The position numbers and the translations under genes are program-made. A stretch of 64,000 bases of DNA from Mycobacterium sp. PO1. GTDB taxonomy: Bacteria; Actinomycetota; Actinomycetes; Mycobacteriales; Mycobacteriaceae. The notes beneath the pieces were generated by a model that did no database searches, was not told the DNA's origin, and saw only the letters and a program-made list of their open reading frames with translations. Numbering within the stretch: position 1 is the first letter of the stretch; each line of letters opens with the position of its first letter. The DNA lies in NCBI RefSeq assembly GCF_017312405.1, contig NZ_BLTG01000020.1, positions 1-64,000 of the forward strand, read 5' to 3'. Of this stretch, positions 56,181 through 64,000 are shown one piece after another.

Positions 56181-57032
56181 TCAGATCACGTAGTTCAGGT
56201 TCTCGACAACGCGCCGGCCGACAGTGTCATCACCGTCGAATTCGATGTCGGCCTCGTGCTCCGCTGCCGGTGTTCGGCCGCCGGCAAGCCGGGTGAACAG
56301 CAGGCCGTCGATCGTGATCGTCGTGGTCGGATCCGCCCCGCCGAAGTCCTCGACGACCTTGGCGCGCCCGTCGACCTGCACCTTGATCGTGCGCTGCAGC
56401 GGACCGGTCAACTCGATCGCCACACGCGACCCGTCGGGGGCACCGGCACGCTTGCCGACCACGAAGCCCATGCTGCCCGCCATCTCGTCGAGGGACAGCC
56501 GGGCCGTGGTGGTGGCCAGCTCGCGGTCGGAGGCGGGCGTGCCGATCGCGTCGCGGATGTCGTGCTCGTGCATCCAGCAGTCGAAGATGCGTATCCGCAT
56601 GAACCGGCCGTAGCTGTCCGGCCCGGCCGGGGTGAAGGTGACCTCGTTCCAGACCTGTTCGCTCATGTCCTCGAGCGCCGCGCGCCGCGCTTGCAGAATG
56701 GCCTTCAATTCGTCCCGCATCTGGTCGGGGCTGTGCGCGCGCATCGAGTGAACCCAGGATTCGTTCATCGCCCCGATCTCGTTGCGGACGTGTCCGAGAG
56801 CGGAGACGTCGATGTCGATGTCCGGTGCGGGCAGCCCCTGCAGGAACGACTCGGTCCCGATGATGTGGGAGACCACGTCCTGCACGGTCCACCCCGGCAG
56901 CGCCGTCGCCGTCTTCCACTGGCTGTCCGACAGGTCGGCGAGCAACTTCTCGAGGTCTGCCCAGACGGCGAAGAGACCCGAAAGCACCTCGGCTTTGGGC
57001 AGGACGGTGACGGGGCGGTCGGTGCTGTTCAC
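56181..57032 (-). CDS. maleylpyruvate isomerase family mycothiol-dependent enzyme
   Basis: 283 residues. An N-terminal DinB/MDMPI helical domain (WKTATALPGWTVQDVVSHIIG) contains the metal-binding His, and FDCWMHEHDIRDAIG supplies two more, as in mycothiol-dependent enzymes. A C-terminal SCP2-like domain (TITIDGLLFTRLAGGR) follows. The reaction is unknown. It lies between tmRNA and the GGDEF-EAL gene. Confidence 0.85.
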   Translation of the reverse strand: MNSTDRPVTVLPKAEVLSGLFAVWADLEKLLADLSDSQWKTATALPGWTVQDVVSHIIGTESFLQGLPAPDIDIDVSALGHVRNEIGAMNESWVHSMRAHSPDQMRDELKAILQARRAALEDMSEQVWNEVTFTPAGPDSYGRFMRIRIFDCWMHEHDIRDAIGTPASDRELATTTARLSLDEMAGSMGFVVGKRAGAPDGSRVAIELTGPLQRTIKVQVDGRAKVVEDFGGADPTTTITIDGLLFTRLAGGRTPAAEHEADIEFDGDDTVGRRVVENLNYVI

Positions 57033-57042
57033 GGCCCGAAAC

Positions 57043-59295
57043 TTAGTCCCCTTTCTGCGAGATCTCCGGCGAATCGGCTCCGCTGCCGGTCAGCCGGCCC
57101 TGCCATTGCGCGGCGAATTGGGTCATCGGCGCAGGCCACCCGAACAGCCGCCCCTGCGCCATCCGGCACCCGGCGGTGGCGATGGTCGCGAGTTGCTCGG
57201 TCGACTCGATGCCCTCGGCGATGACGTCGATACCGAGGTCGGCGCACAGTCCGATGACCGAGCGGTACAGCGCCAGATCGCGAGCGCGATCGGCGACCAC
57301 GGCCAGGCTGCGGTCCAGCTTGACGACGTGGACGGGTAATGCGTGCAGATAGGTCAGCGAGTTGTAACCGGCGCCGAAATCGTCCAGGGCGACGCGCACA
57401 CCGCCCGCGTGCAGCCGGGCGATCTGGGCTGCGGCGTCCGGCAGGTCCACGATCGGCACCGTCTCGGTGATCTCGACGACCAACCGCTCGGGCGCGACCT
57501 GGTACCGGTCCAGCGTGTGCCGCAGCCGCCGCTCGAAATCGATGTTGCCCAGCCGGGCCGCGCCGATGTTGACGTGGATGTCGGCGCCCAGGCCGGCCGC
57601 CTGCACCTCGCGACAGGCGAGGTCGAGCACGAGGGCATCGAGCACCGCTCCCAGACCCGCGGACTCGGCGACCGCGACGAACGTCTGGGGCGGGATGTGG
57701 ATGCCGTTGGGGGCGGTCCAGCGGGCAAGTGCCTCGACGGCGACCACAACCTGGTCGGGCACCGACACGATCGGCTGATAGGCGAGGCTGAAACCGGTCG
57801 GTACCCCACCGGACGCCGCACGCAGGGCAGTCGGGAAGTCGGCGTGGACCCCCGCCGACGGTTGATAGACGATGGCGGTGTCCTTGCCGAGCCGCTTGCC
57901 CGCGTACATCGAGACGTCAGCTTGGCGCAGCAGGTCGTCGGAGGTCTGCGGCGCCCCGTCCAGCCCTGGACGGACCAGTCCCATGCTGGCCCGCACCCGC
58001 ACCGACGACCCGTGCACGGGAAAGGGTTCACGCAGCGCCACCCGGAGCCGTTCAGCCACCACGTCGGGGGACTCCGACCCCCCGCCGATCAGGATCGCGA
58101 ACTCGTCTCCGCCGATCCGGGCCAACATGTCGCCGTCCCCGACGCAGCGCGCCAGCCGCTCGCCGACCGCGCACAGCAGGTCGTCACCAGCCGCATGCCC
58201 GAAACGGTCGTTGACCTCCTTGAAGTCGTCGAGGTCGACGAAGATCAGCACGAAGCGGCGGTCGTGCATCGCCTCATCGAGCCGCTGCGCGAAGAACAAC
58301 CGGTTGGGCAGACCGGTCAGCGGGTCGTGCAGCACCTGATGGGCGAGCGTGTGCTGGGCCTCGTAGAGCCGACGGGTGAGCACCCGCTGAGCGCCGGTGA
58401 CGAGCACCTGGCGGACGGCCACGAAGATGACCATCGTCACGGTGGCAGCGATTTCGCCCGGACTCAGTTGATGGCCGGTGAGCAGATGGGCGGCGAGCAA
58501 AACCGTCACGCCGAGGAACCCGGCGTAGGGCAGGGTCAGTTGAGCCCAGTCCATCGGCCGGAGCTCGGAAGCCCCCGGTCGCTCGTCCTGGCCGTCGCGC
58601 AGGGAGTAAGCGATGAGCAACGGTCCCAGTACGAATCCGAGTCCCGCTGTGATCGCGCCACGGGACGGATCCGCGGCGGCGAAGTAGGCCACGATGCGAT
58701 CGGCTGAGCCGATCAGCACCACCCCGGATCCGAGCAGCAGGTAGTTCGACCGGCCTGGCTGATCTGGCTCGTAGACCATTCCGACGACGGCGGCGATGAC
58801 CACCACCGTGAGCTCGAGGATGGCGAACACCGCCTCGATCCCGGGGGAGCCCGATCGCGGCAGCGACGCGCTCGACTGCGCCCCGAGGTTTCCGAGCAAC
58901 ACCAGCACGGTGAACGAGATGGCGGCCACCAGACCGTCGAGCACGGTGGTGACGATGCTGGAGACGTCGGTGCGCAGCCACCGCCGGATCACGTCACCAC
59001 AGCCGTGGGCGAGGGCCAGCACCGCCGCCAACGCGAACGCCAGGAGCGCGAAGTAGGCGGCGGCCGCCCACCAACTGGACCGTCCTCCGTTCAGCAGCCA
59101 TTCGAGTTCACCGATCCACAGGCTCGCGACCGCCGCCACCGCCAGCAACCGCCACCAGCGGTCCGCGCCGGTCGCCCGGCGCGCCACGATCACCCCGTAG
59201 CCGATCGCGGCCGCGCTCGCCGCCGACCGCATCCCCAACGCAATCCAGCGCCCGGTCTCGCTGTCACCGAACACGAGCACGTTGGCCACCACCAA
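57043..59295 (-). CDS. GGDEF-EAL cyclic-di-GMP signalling protein
   Basis: 750 residues. The first about 310 residues hold eight or nine hydrophobic segments, so the sensor region is membrane-embedded. The diguanylate cyclase motif GGDEF is intact near residue 395 and the phosphodiesterase motif EAL is intact near 520, with DFGAGYNSL near 645. Both activities may therefore be possible. The start is uncertain: the frame opens with a TTG at 59295 without a ribosome site, and the first membrane helix may extend further upstream. Confidence 0.88.
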   Translation of the reverse strand: MVVANVLVFGDSETGRWIALGMRSAASAAAIGYGVIVARRATGADRWWRLLAVAAVASLWIGELEWLLNGGRSSWWAAAAYFALLAFALAAVLALAHGCGDVIRRWLRTDVSSIVTTVLDGLVAAISFTVLVLLGNLGAQSSASLPRSGSPGIEAVFAILELTVVVIAAVVGMVYEPDQPGRSNYLLLGSGVVLIGSADRIVAYFAAADPSRGAITAGLGFVLGPLLIAYSLRDGQDERPGASELRPMDWAQLTLPYAGFLGVTVLLAAHLLTGHQLSPGEIAATVTMVIFVAVRQVLVTGAQRVLTRRLYEAQHTLAHQVLHDPLTGLPNRLFFAQRLDEAMHDRRFVLIFVDLDDFKEVNDRFGHAAGDDLLCAVGERLARCVGDGDMLARIGGDEFAILIGGGSESPDVVAERLRVALREPFPVHGSSVRVRASMGLVRPGLDGAPQTSDDLLRQADVSMYAGKRLGKDTAIVYQPSAGVHADFPTALRAASGGVPTGFSLAYQPIVSVPDQVVVAVEALARWTAPNGIHIPPQTFVAVAESAGLGAVLDALVLDLACREVQAAGLGADIHVNIGAARLGNIDFERRLRHTLDRYQVAPERLVVEITETVPIVDLPDAAAQIARLHAGGVRVALDDFGAGYNSLTYLHALPVHVVKLDRSLAVVADRARDLALYRSVIGLCADLGIDVIAEGIESTEQLATIATAGCRMAQGRLFGWPAPMTQFAAQWQGRLTGSGADSPEISQKGD

Positions 59296-59407
59296 CGCAA
59301 CCGCGATGATGACCAGTGCACCCCGTGCTCGGTAGCCTGTGACGACCCCACCTCCTCCGTTGCAGCCACCGACTCCCCTCGGTGACGCCCCGCACCAGTG
59401 ACGGTAA

Positions 59408-60352
59408 CTAACCGGCAGTGATCAGCGCGACAGCCAACAGAGCGAGCACCATGCCGATGGCCTGCCACGACGTGACCCGCTCGCGCAGCACCACGATCGC
59501 CAACAGGACGGTCGCCGCGGGATAGAGCGCGATCAACACCCCGGCCAGGGACAGCAGGGACGCCTGCAGGGCCAGCAACGACGTCACCGTCGCGACCGCA
59601 TCGAGTACGCCCGCCAGCAGCGCCAACCGCAGCGGCACCCCCCGGATCCGCGCGAGATTGGCGGTGGCCAGGGCAGCAACCAGGACGACCACCGTCGCTG
59701 CGACCCGGCCCAGCACCAACGGCCATAAATTCGCCTCGACGGGGATCTGGTCCAGGATCACGAAGTTCATGCCGAAGGCCACCCCGGCGCCGACGGTCAG
59801 CCACGCCACCTTCATGGTGAAGCGGTGGGGGCGAGCATCCTCATCGGGGCCGAACTCTCTTCGCGCAAGCGGCTCATCGGGGCCGAACTCTCTTCGCGCA
59901 AGCGGCTCATCGGGGCCGAACTCTCTTCGCGCAAGCGGCTCATCGGGCCCGAACTCTCTTCGCGCAAGCGGCTCATCGGAGGCCTCCCGGCTCACCAACA
60001 CCACCGCGATCAGCGCCAGCACCACGCCGACCCCGGCCAGCGCGCTGGGCCGCTCCCCCAACGTCAGCCCCACCCCGACGGGCAGTCCGGCCACCAGGAT
60101 CGCCGTCAACGGAGACACCACCGAGATCGGGCCCGAACCGAGTGCGGCGTAGAACCACCACACCCCGAATGCCTGCCCGACACCCGACAGCAGACCCCAC
60201 ACCACCGCGGCGGTGCTCATGGTGCCGCCGAGTGGCGCGGCTGCGGCGACCAGAACCACCAGCGCCACCGGGTAGGAGACGATCACGACCCGCAGCGCGG
60301 CGACCCGGCGTGATGCGATGCCGCCGACGAAGTCGCTGACGCCGTAGCTCAT
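59408..60352 (-). CDS. EamA-family transporter with an expanded internal repeat
   Basis: 314 residues with about ten hydrophobic segments, as in EamA/DMT exporters (the two halves each carry an EamA-type block). Between segments 5 and 6 a cytoplasmic loop consists of four copies of the 11-residue unit DEPLARREFGP encoded by a 33-bp tandem repeat. The first membrane segment seems slightly short at the ATG, so translation may begin earlier, near the smpB stop. The substrate is unknown. Confidence 0.85.
   Translation of the reverse strand: MSYGVSDFVGGIASRRVAALRVVIVSYPVALVVLVAAAAPLGGTMSTAAVVWGLLSGVGQAFGVWWFYAALGSGPISVVSPLTAILVAGLPVGVGLTLGERPSALAGVGVVLALIAVVLVSREASDEPLARREFGPDEPLARREFGPDEPLARREFGPDEPLARREFGPDEDARPHRFTMKVAWLTVGAGVAFGMNFVILDQIPVEANLWPLVLGRVAATVVVLVAALATANLARIRGVPLRLALLAGVLDAVATVTSLLALQASLLSLAGVLIALYPAATVLLAIVVLRERVTSWQAIGMVLALLAVALITAG
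59840..59971. repeat. 33-bp tandem repeat, four copies, inside the EamA gene
   Basis: Four perfect-length 33-bp units; the first three are identical and the fourth differs by one base. The length is a multiple of three, so copy number could change without frameshift. Confidence 0.95.
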
Positions 60353-60381
60353 GGCGGCGACGAGCGCGGCGACGACGCCGA

Positions 60382-60876
60382 TCAGGTCATGCCCTTGGCG
60401 CGGCGCCCCATCTCACGGGTGATCTCGCGCTCGGCGTCGCGGCGCGCGATGTCCTGACGTTTGTCGTGTGCTTGCTTGCCCCGTGCCAGCGCCAACTCGA
60501 CCTTGACCTTGCCGCCGGTGAAGTACAGCGACAACGGCACCAGCGTCAGGTTCCCGTCGCGGATCCTGCCGACGAGGGTGTCGATCTGCCGCCGGTGCAG
60601 CAGCAGTTTGCGGTTGCGCCGCGGCGCGTGGTTGGTCCACGTCCCGTGGTGATATTCGGGGATGTGCAGGTTGCGCAGCCAGATCTCACCGTCGTCGACG
60701 GTGGCGAACGCATCAGCCAGCGACGCCTGCCCCTCGCGCAGGCTCTTGACCTCGGTGCCCATCAACGCCACCCCGGCTTCGAACGTCTCCAGGATCGCGT
60801 AGTTGTGCCGCGCCCTGCGGTTGGTCGCCACCACCTGGTTGTTGCTGTCCTTGACGGACTTGGCTTTTTTCGCCAT
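60382..60876 (-). CDS. smpB: SsrA-binding protein SmpB
   Basis: 164 residues. [39 protein letters not shown] and [10 protein letters not shown] with the basic C-terminal tail are those of SmpB, which binds tmRNA and carries it to stalled ribosomes. It starts three bases after ftsX ends. Confidence 0.98.
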   Translation of the reverse strand: MAKKAKSVKDSNNQVVATNRRARHNYAILETFEAGVALMGTEVKSLREGQASLADAFATVDDGEIWLRNLHIPEYHHGTWTNHAPRRNRKLLLHRRQIDTLVGRIRDGNLTLVPLSLYFTGGKVKVELALARGKQAHDKRQDIARRDAEREITREMGRRAKGMT

Positions 60877-60879
60877 CGG

Positions 60880-61776
60880 CTACCTTCGCACGTACAGCCG
60901 TAGCGTGACGTAGGCGGTGATGCCCGACATCGCCAGCCCCAGGAACAGCATCCACGGCGCGCTGTAGTAGAGCACGTCGGCGTAATCGATCTTGGCGATC
61001 AGGTTGGCCTGGTAGAACTGGTCGAGCGCGTTCTCGAGGAACAGAGCCCGCACCGCGATCAATCCGACGATCGCGATGACCACGCCGATGGATGCGGCCA
61101 GCATGGCCTCCAGCAGGAACGGCAGCTGGGTGTACCAGCGCGTCGCACCGACCAGTCGCATGATGCCGATCTCGGTTCTTCGGGTGTACGCGGCGACCTG
61201 GACCATGTTGGCGATCAACAACACTGCACCGATGGCCTGGACCAGTGCCACCGCGAATGCCGCGCTACTGATGCCGTCGAGCACCGCGAACAGACGATCG
61301 ATCAGTTCCTTCTGGTTCAGCACGTTGAGCACCCCGGGCTGGCCGACCATCGCCTCGTCGAATTGCTGGTGCTGCTCGGGGTTCTCGAGCTTGACGACGA
61401 ACGACGCGGGAAAGGCGTCCTTGCCGGCGACATCCTTGTACTGCGGGAACTTCGCGATGGCGTCCTCGTAGGCCTGCTCCTGGTTGAGGAACCGGACCGA
61501 CCGCACGTCGTCACGCGCCTCGATCTGCGAGCGCAACGCCTTGCACGGGTCGGCGTCGCAGGTCGGGTCGTTGGCCGACACATCATTGGTGAGGAAGACC
61601 TGGCTCTCCACCCGATCCAGATAGATCTCGCGTGACTGGTCGGCCAGCCGCACAACCAGCAGACCGCCGCCGAACAGGCCGATGGAGATCGCGGTGGTGA
61701 GGATCATCGCGACCGTCATCGTCACGTTGCGACGAAGGCCGGTGACGACCTCGTTGATGAGAAAGCCGAAGCGCAC
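60880..61776 (-). CDS. ftsX: cell division protein FtsX
   Basis: 298 residues. One N-terminal membrane helix, a large extracytoplasmic domain with a Cys pair (CDADPC), and three C-terminal helices match FtsX. With FtsE it forms the ABC-type complex that controls peptidoglycan hydrolases at the division site. It directly follows ftsE. Confidence 0.97.
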   Translation of the reverse strand: MRFGFLINEVVTGLRRNVTMTVAMILTTAISIGLFGGGLLVVRLADQSREIYLDRVESQVFLTNDVSANDPTCDADPCKALRSQIEARDDVRSVRFLNQEQAYEDAIAKFPQYKDVAGKDAFPASFVVKLENPEQHQQFDEAMVGQPGVLNVLNQKELIDRLFAVLDGISSAAFAVALVQAIGAVLLIANMVQVAAYTRRTEIGIMRLVGATRWYTQLPFLLEAMLAASIGVVIAIVGLIAVRALFLENALDQFYQANLIAKIDYADVLYYSAPWMLFLGLAMSGITAYVTLRLYVRR

Positions 61777-62466
61777 TTAACGATCCATTCCGTAGACGCC
61801 GCGCTGCTCGTCGCGAATCAGCCGGCCGAGTTCGAGTTCGACGACGCGCTGGCGCATCGAGTCGACGATGTGATGGTCATGGGTGGCCATCACCACCGTG
61901 GTTCCTGTGCGGTTGATCCGCTCCAGCAGATCCATGATGTCCTTGCTGGTTTCCGGGTCGAGGTTGCCGGTCGGTTCGTCGGCCAGCAGCACCAGCGGCC
62001 GGTTGACGAACGCCCGCGCGATCGCGACGCGCTGCTGCTCACCCCCGGACAGCTCTGCCGGCATCCGGTTTGCCTTGCCGGACAGGCCGACCATCTCCAG
62101 CACGTCGGGCACCACCCGGTTGATCGTGTCGGAGCGTTTACCGATCACCTCGAGGGCGAACGCGACGTTTTCGAACACGGTCTTCTGCTGCAGCAACCGG
62201 AAGTCCTGGAACACGACCCCGATCACCTGCCGCAAGCCGGGGATGTGGCGCCCGGACAGCTTGTTCACGTGGAACTTCGACACCTGGATGTCGCCCGACG
62301 AGGGCTGGTCCTCGGCCAGCAGCAGACGCATGAACGTCGATTTGCCCGACCCGGATGGCCCGATGAGGAACACGAACTCACCCTTGTCGATCTTGACCGA
62401 GACGTTGTCGAGCGCTGGGCGGGCGGACGACTTGTACTGCTTTGACACACGGTCGAGGGTGATCAT
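61777..62466 (-). CDS. ftsE: cell division ATP-binding protein FtsE
   Basis: 229 residues from the ATG at 62466; an adjacent upstream GTG would add one residue. Walker [10 protein letters not shown] is near residues 36-44, the signature LSGGEQQR near 138 and Walker B LVLLADEP near 158. It is the ATPase partner of FtsX, with the two genes nearly touching. Confidence 0.97.
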   Translation of the reverse strand: MITLDRVSKQYKSSARPALDNVSVKIDKGEFVFLIGPSGSGKSTFMRLLLAEDQPSSGDIQVSKFHVNKLSGRHIPGLRQVIGVVFQDFRLLQQKTVFENVAFALEVIGKRSDTINRVVPDVLEMVGLSGKANRMPAELSGGEQQRVAIARAFVNRPLVLLADEPTGNLDPETSKDIMDLLERINRTGTTVVMATHDHHIVDSMRQRVVELELGRLIRDEQRGVYGMDR

Positions 62467-62510
62467 CACGGCACGCCAGTGTAGCGGGGTGGCATCGGAA
62501 CAACCTGGAG

Positions 62511-63005
62511 CTACGGCGTCGGCTGCGTCGTCGGAGCCGGCGTGGGCGTCTCCGGCGGCACCTGCGTGAACGTCTGGGCATCCGACGGCCCGGTTCCGTC
62601 GGGATCGATGATCGTGGTCGTCGGCCCGGCTGGAGTCGGCCCCTCGGGCGACGTCGGCGACGTGGTGTCGCCCGGACCGGTGGTCTCCGACGGCGTCGTC
62701 GTGGTCGTGGTGGTCGTCGTGGTCGTGGTGGTCGTCGTGGTGGGTTCGGTGGTTCGGGGCGCGACGTTGGTGCGCGGCACCCAGGTGTATTCGGGGTCGG
62801 GCACGAACCCGGGCGGCACCACCTGGTTGGTCGGCTCGGCCGGCGTCTGCAACGGGGCCGAGTAGTTGTCGTAGACCCAGAACAACGCGACGAACGCGAT
62901 GATCAGCCCGACGGTCGAGATCCGGACCCGGCCGCCGATGAGGTGGGCGTGCGAATGACGGTCAGACCGTTTCACCAGTTTGGTCAGGAAAGCGGGCGGT
63001 TTCAC
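62511..63005 (-). CDS. Pro/Thr-rich membrane protein with poly-Thr tract
   Basis: 164 residues. A single membrane helix (about residues 30-45) follows a basic cytoplasmic head; the rest is a Pro/Thr-rich outer domain with an uninterrupted run of 16 threonines encoded by alternating ACC/ACG codons. This is the position held by the proline-rich protein between ftsE and the MscS gene in mycobacteria. Its stop is 45 bp from ftsE, and its start overlaps the MscS gene stop by four bases. Confidence 0.85.
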   Translation of the reverse strand: MKPPAFLTKLVKRSDRHSHAHLIGGRVRISTVGLIIAFVALFWVYDNYSAPLQTPAEPTNQVVPPGFVPDPEYTWVPRTNVAPRTTEPTTTTTTTTTTTTTTTTPSETTGPGDTTSPTSPEGPTPAGPTTTIIDPDGTGPSDAQTFTQVPPETPTPAPTTQPTP

Positions 63006-63976
63006 GATCTCTGCTCCGCGCGCTCGGTTGCACCGCCGTCGACGGCGGTTTCCTCACCGGTGGGACTGATGTTGCTCACCGTCGGAGTGTGGTCCTTGGT
63101 CGCGATGCCCGCGGTGGCCAGGGCCGCGATGATCAGGATTCGCAGCCGGCGACCCACCTCGAACTGCTTGCCCGGCAGTGTGCGCGCGACCATGCGCAGG
63201 TTCACGGTGTCGAGCTCGATGCTCTCCACACCCATCAGCTGAGGCGTGTCCAGCAGCAGGGCCCGCAGCTCGTCGTCCTCCATCGCGCGCTCCCCCACCC
63301 CGTGCAACACCTCGTTGACGTGATTGAGGTCGGCGGTGGTCGGCACCGGGATGTCGACGACGGCACGCGCCCAGTCCTTTGACATGTTCAGCGACCGCAC
63401 GATGTTGCCGTTGGGAACGGTCCACACCTCGCCTTCGCTGGTGCGCAGCTTGGTCACACGCAGCGTGACCTCCTCGACGGTGCCCTCGGCCTCGTTGGGT
63501 GCGCCGAGCATGTTCACCTGGACCAGGTCACCGAAGCCGTACTGGCGCTCGGTGATGATGAAGAACCCGGCGAGCAGATCCTGCACCAGCTTCTGGGCGC
63601 CGAAGCCGAGTGCGGCACCGATCACCGCGGCCGGCGCGACCAGCGAGCTGATGGGAATGGCCAGGATGTCGGTGATCTGGACGCCGACCATGACGAACAG
63701 CAACGCCACCGAGACCCACGAGATCACCGACGCCACGGCCTGACGGTGCTTGGCGCTCTCGGTGCGGACCAGCTGATCGCTTTCCTGATACTGCGCGTCG
63801 ATGCGCCGGGTGACCCGCTGGGCGGTCCAGTTGATGAACCGGGCGGCCAGCAGGCCTCCGATCAGGAGCAGCGCGATCGGTACTCCGCGGCCGAGGATCC
63901 ACACGCCGGTGTCGCCGGTCCAGAAGCCGCGCCAGGCCTCGGCGAACCCGAGCGCGACCACCGTGTCAGTCGTCAT
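63002..63976 (-). CDS. MscS-type mechanosensitive channel
   Basis: 324 residues. Three or four hydrophobic segments are followed by an MscS beta domain with AAVIGAALGFGAQKLVQDLLAG and GFGDLVQVN, characteristic of the pore-lining helix and the linker. It probably releases solutes under membrane tension. It ends four bases inside the poly-Thr protein gene; the gene start is 24 bases from the window end. Confidence 0.92.
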   Translation of the reverse strand: MTTDTVVALGFAEAWRGFWTGDTGVWILGRGVPIALLLIGGLLAARFINWTAQRVTRRIDAQYQESDQLVRTESAKHRQAVASVISWVSVALLFVMVGVQITDILAIPISSLVAPAAVIGAALGFGAQKLVQDLLAGFFIITERQYGFGDLVQVNMLGAPNEAEGTVEEVTLRVTKLRTSEGEVWTVPNGNIVRSLNMSKDWARAVVDIPVPTTADLNHVNEVLHGVGERAMEDDELRALLLDTPQLMGVESIELDTVNLRMVARTLPGKQFEVGRRLRILIIAALATAGIATKDHTPTVSNISPTGEETAVDGGATERAEQRS

Positions 63977-64000
63977 CGCGGCGGTTGCGCCATCGGATAC

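Noticed and set aside
55830..57224. 464-residue plus-strand frame
   Set aside because: Covers the tandem repeats and runs antisense to the mycothiol-type enzyme gene; composition is that of a shadow.

Overview
The window is high-GC actinobacterial DNA from a mycobacterium, most likely a fast-growing Mycobacterium/Mycolicibacterium. The evidence is the gene order ssrA, smpB, ftsX, ftsE, a Pro/Thr-rich membrane protein and an MscS channel; the mycobactin-2 locus mbtL-mbtM-mbtN with convergent mbtK; the pgm/crcB/crcB/DUF190 block; an MmpL transporter; and a mycothiol-dependent-enzyme-type protein. All names rest on reading the sequence and recalled family signatures. No database search was run.

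Positions 1 to about 26,194 are an integrated mobile element whose left end lies outside the window. It abuts the 3' end of a tRNA-Ala(GGC) gene (minus strand, 26192-26267), next to a large serine integrase. From left to right it carries: a KAP-type P-loop NTPase cut by the window edge; a single-chain type IIG-like restriction-modification enzyme; an unrecognised 472-aa protein; a two-gene unit of an 82-aa protein and a trypsin-like protease; an HhH-GPD-like protein; small proteins; a surface-type module (beta-helix/tail-fibre-like protein, a small N-terminal-anchor protein, and a small protein ending in a sortase-like APNTG-TM-Arg tail); an unrecognised protein; and a tightly overlapping five-gene operon with two von Willebrand A (VWA) domain proteins. 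Then come a promoter/operator region, a transfer-like operon (small basic protein, HerA/TraG-like ATPase, replication-relaxation protein, DNA methyltransferase, RHH-like protein, ArdA antirestriction protein) and an XRE repressor-integrase operon. The same operator, TATTGA-N6-TCAATA, lies in the promoter of the XRE/integrase operon and in the promoter of the transfer-like operon, which suggests one repressor controls both excision and transfer.

Positions 26,272-64,000 are chromosomal. Sugar-phosphate metabolism and fluoride export (pgm, two crcB, DUF190) are followed by a 16-copy 13-bp tandem array directly upstream of mbtL, then mbtLMN and mbtK, which make and attach the lipid tail of mycobactin; an IdeR-like iron box precedes mbtK. 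Next are two membrane proteins, an MmpL transporter with a palindromic operator, a LigD-type polymerase, and a stress-signalling trio (1376-aa hybrid sensor/phosphatase/anti-sigma protein, STAS antagonist, PAS-ANTAR protein). A run of housekeeping and metabolic genes follows: methyltransferase, DUF2945, a lytic transglycosylase-DUF1460 fusion lipoprotein, a flavin-dependent oxidoreductase, an alpha/beta hydrolase, a phosphotransferase, DUF2252, DUF309 and an APC transporter.

The right end holds the trans-translation and division region: tmRNA, a maleylpyruvate-isomerase-like protein, a GGDEF-EAL protein, an EamA transporter with an internal 33-bp repeat, smpB, ftsX, ftsE, a poly-Thr membrane protein and an MscS channel.
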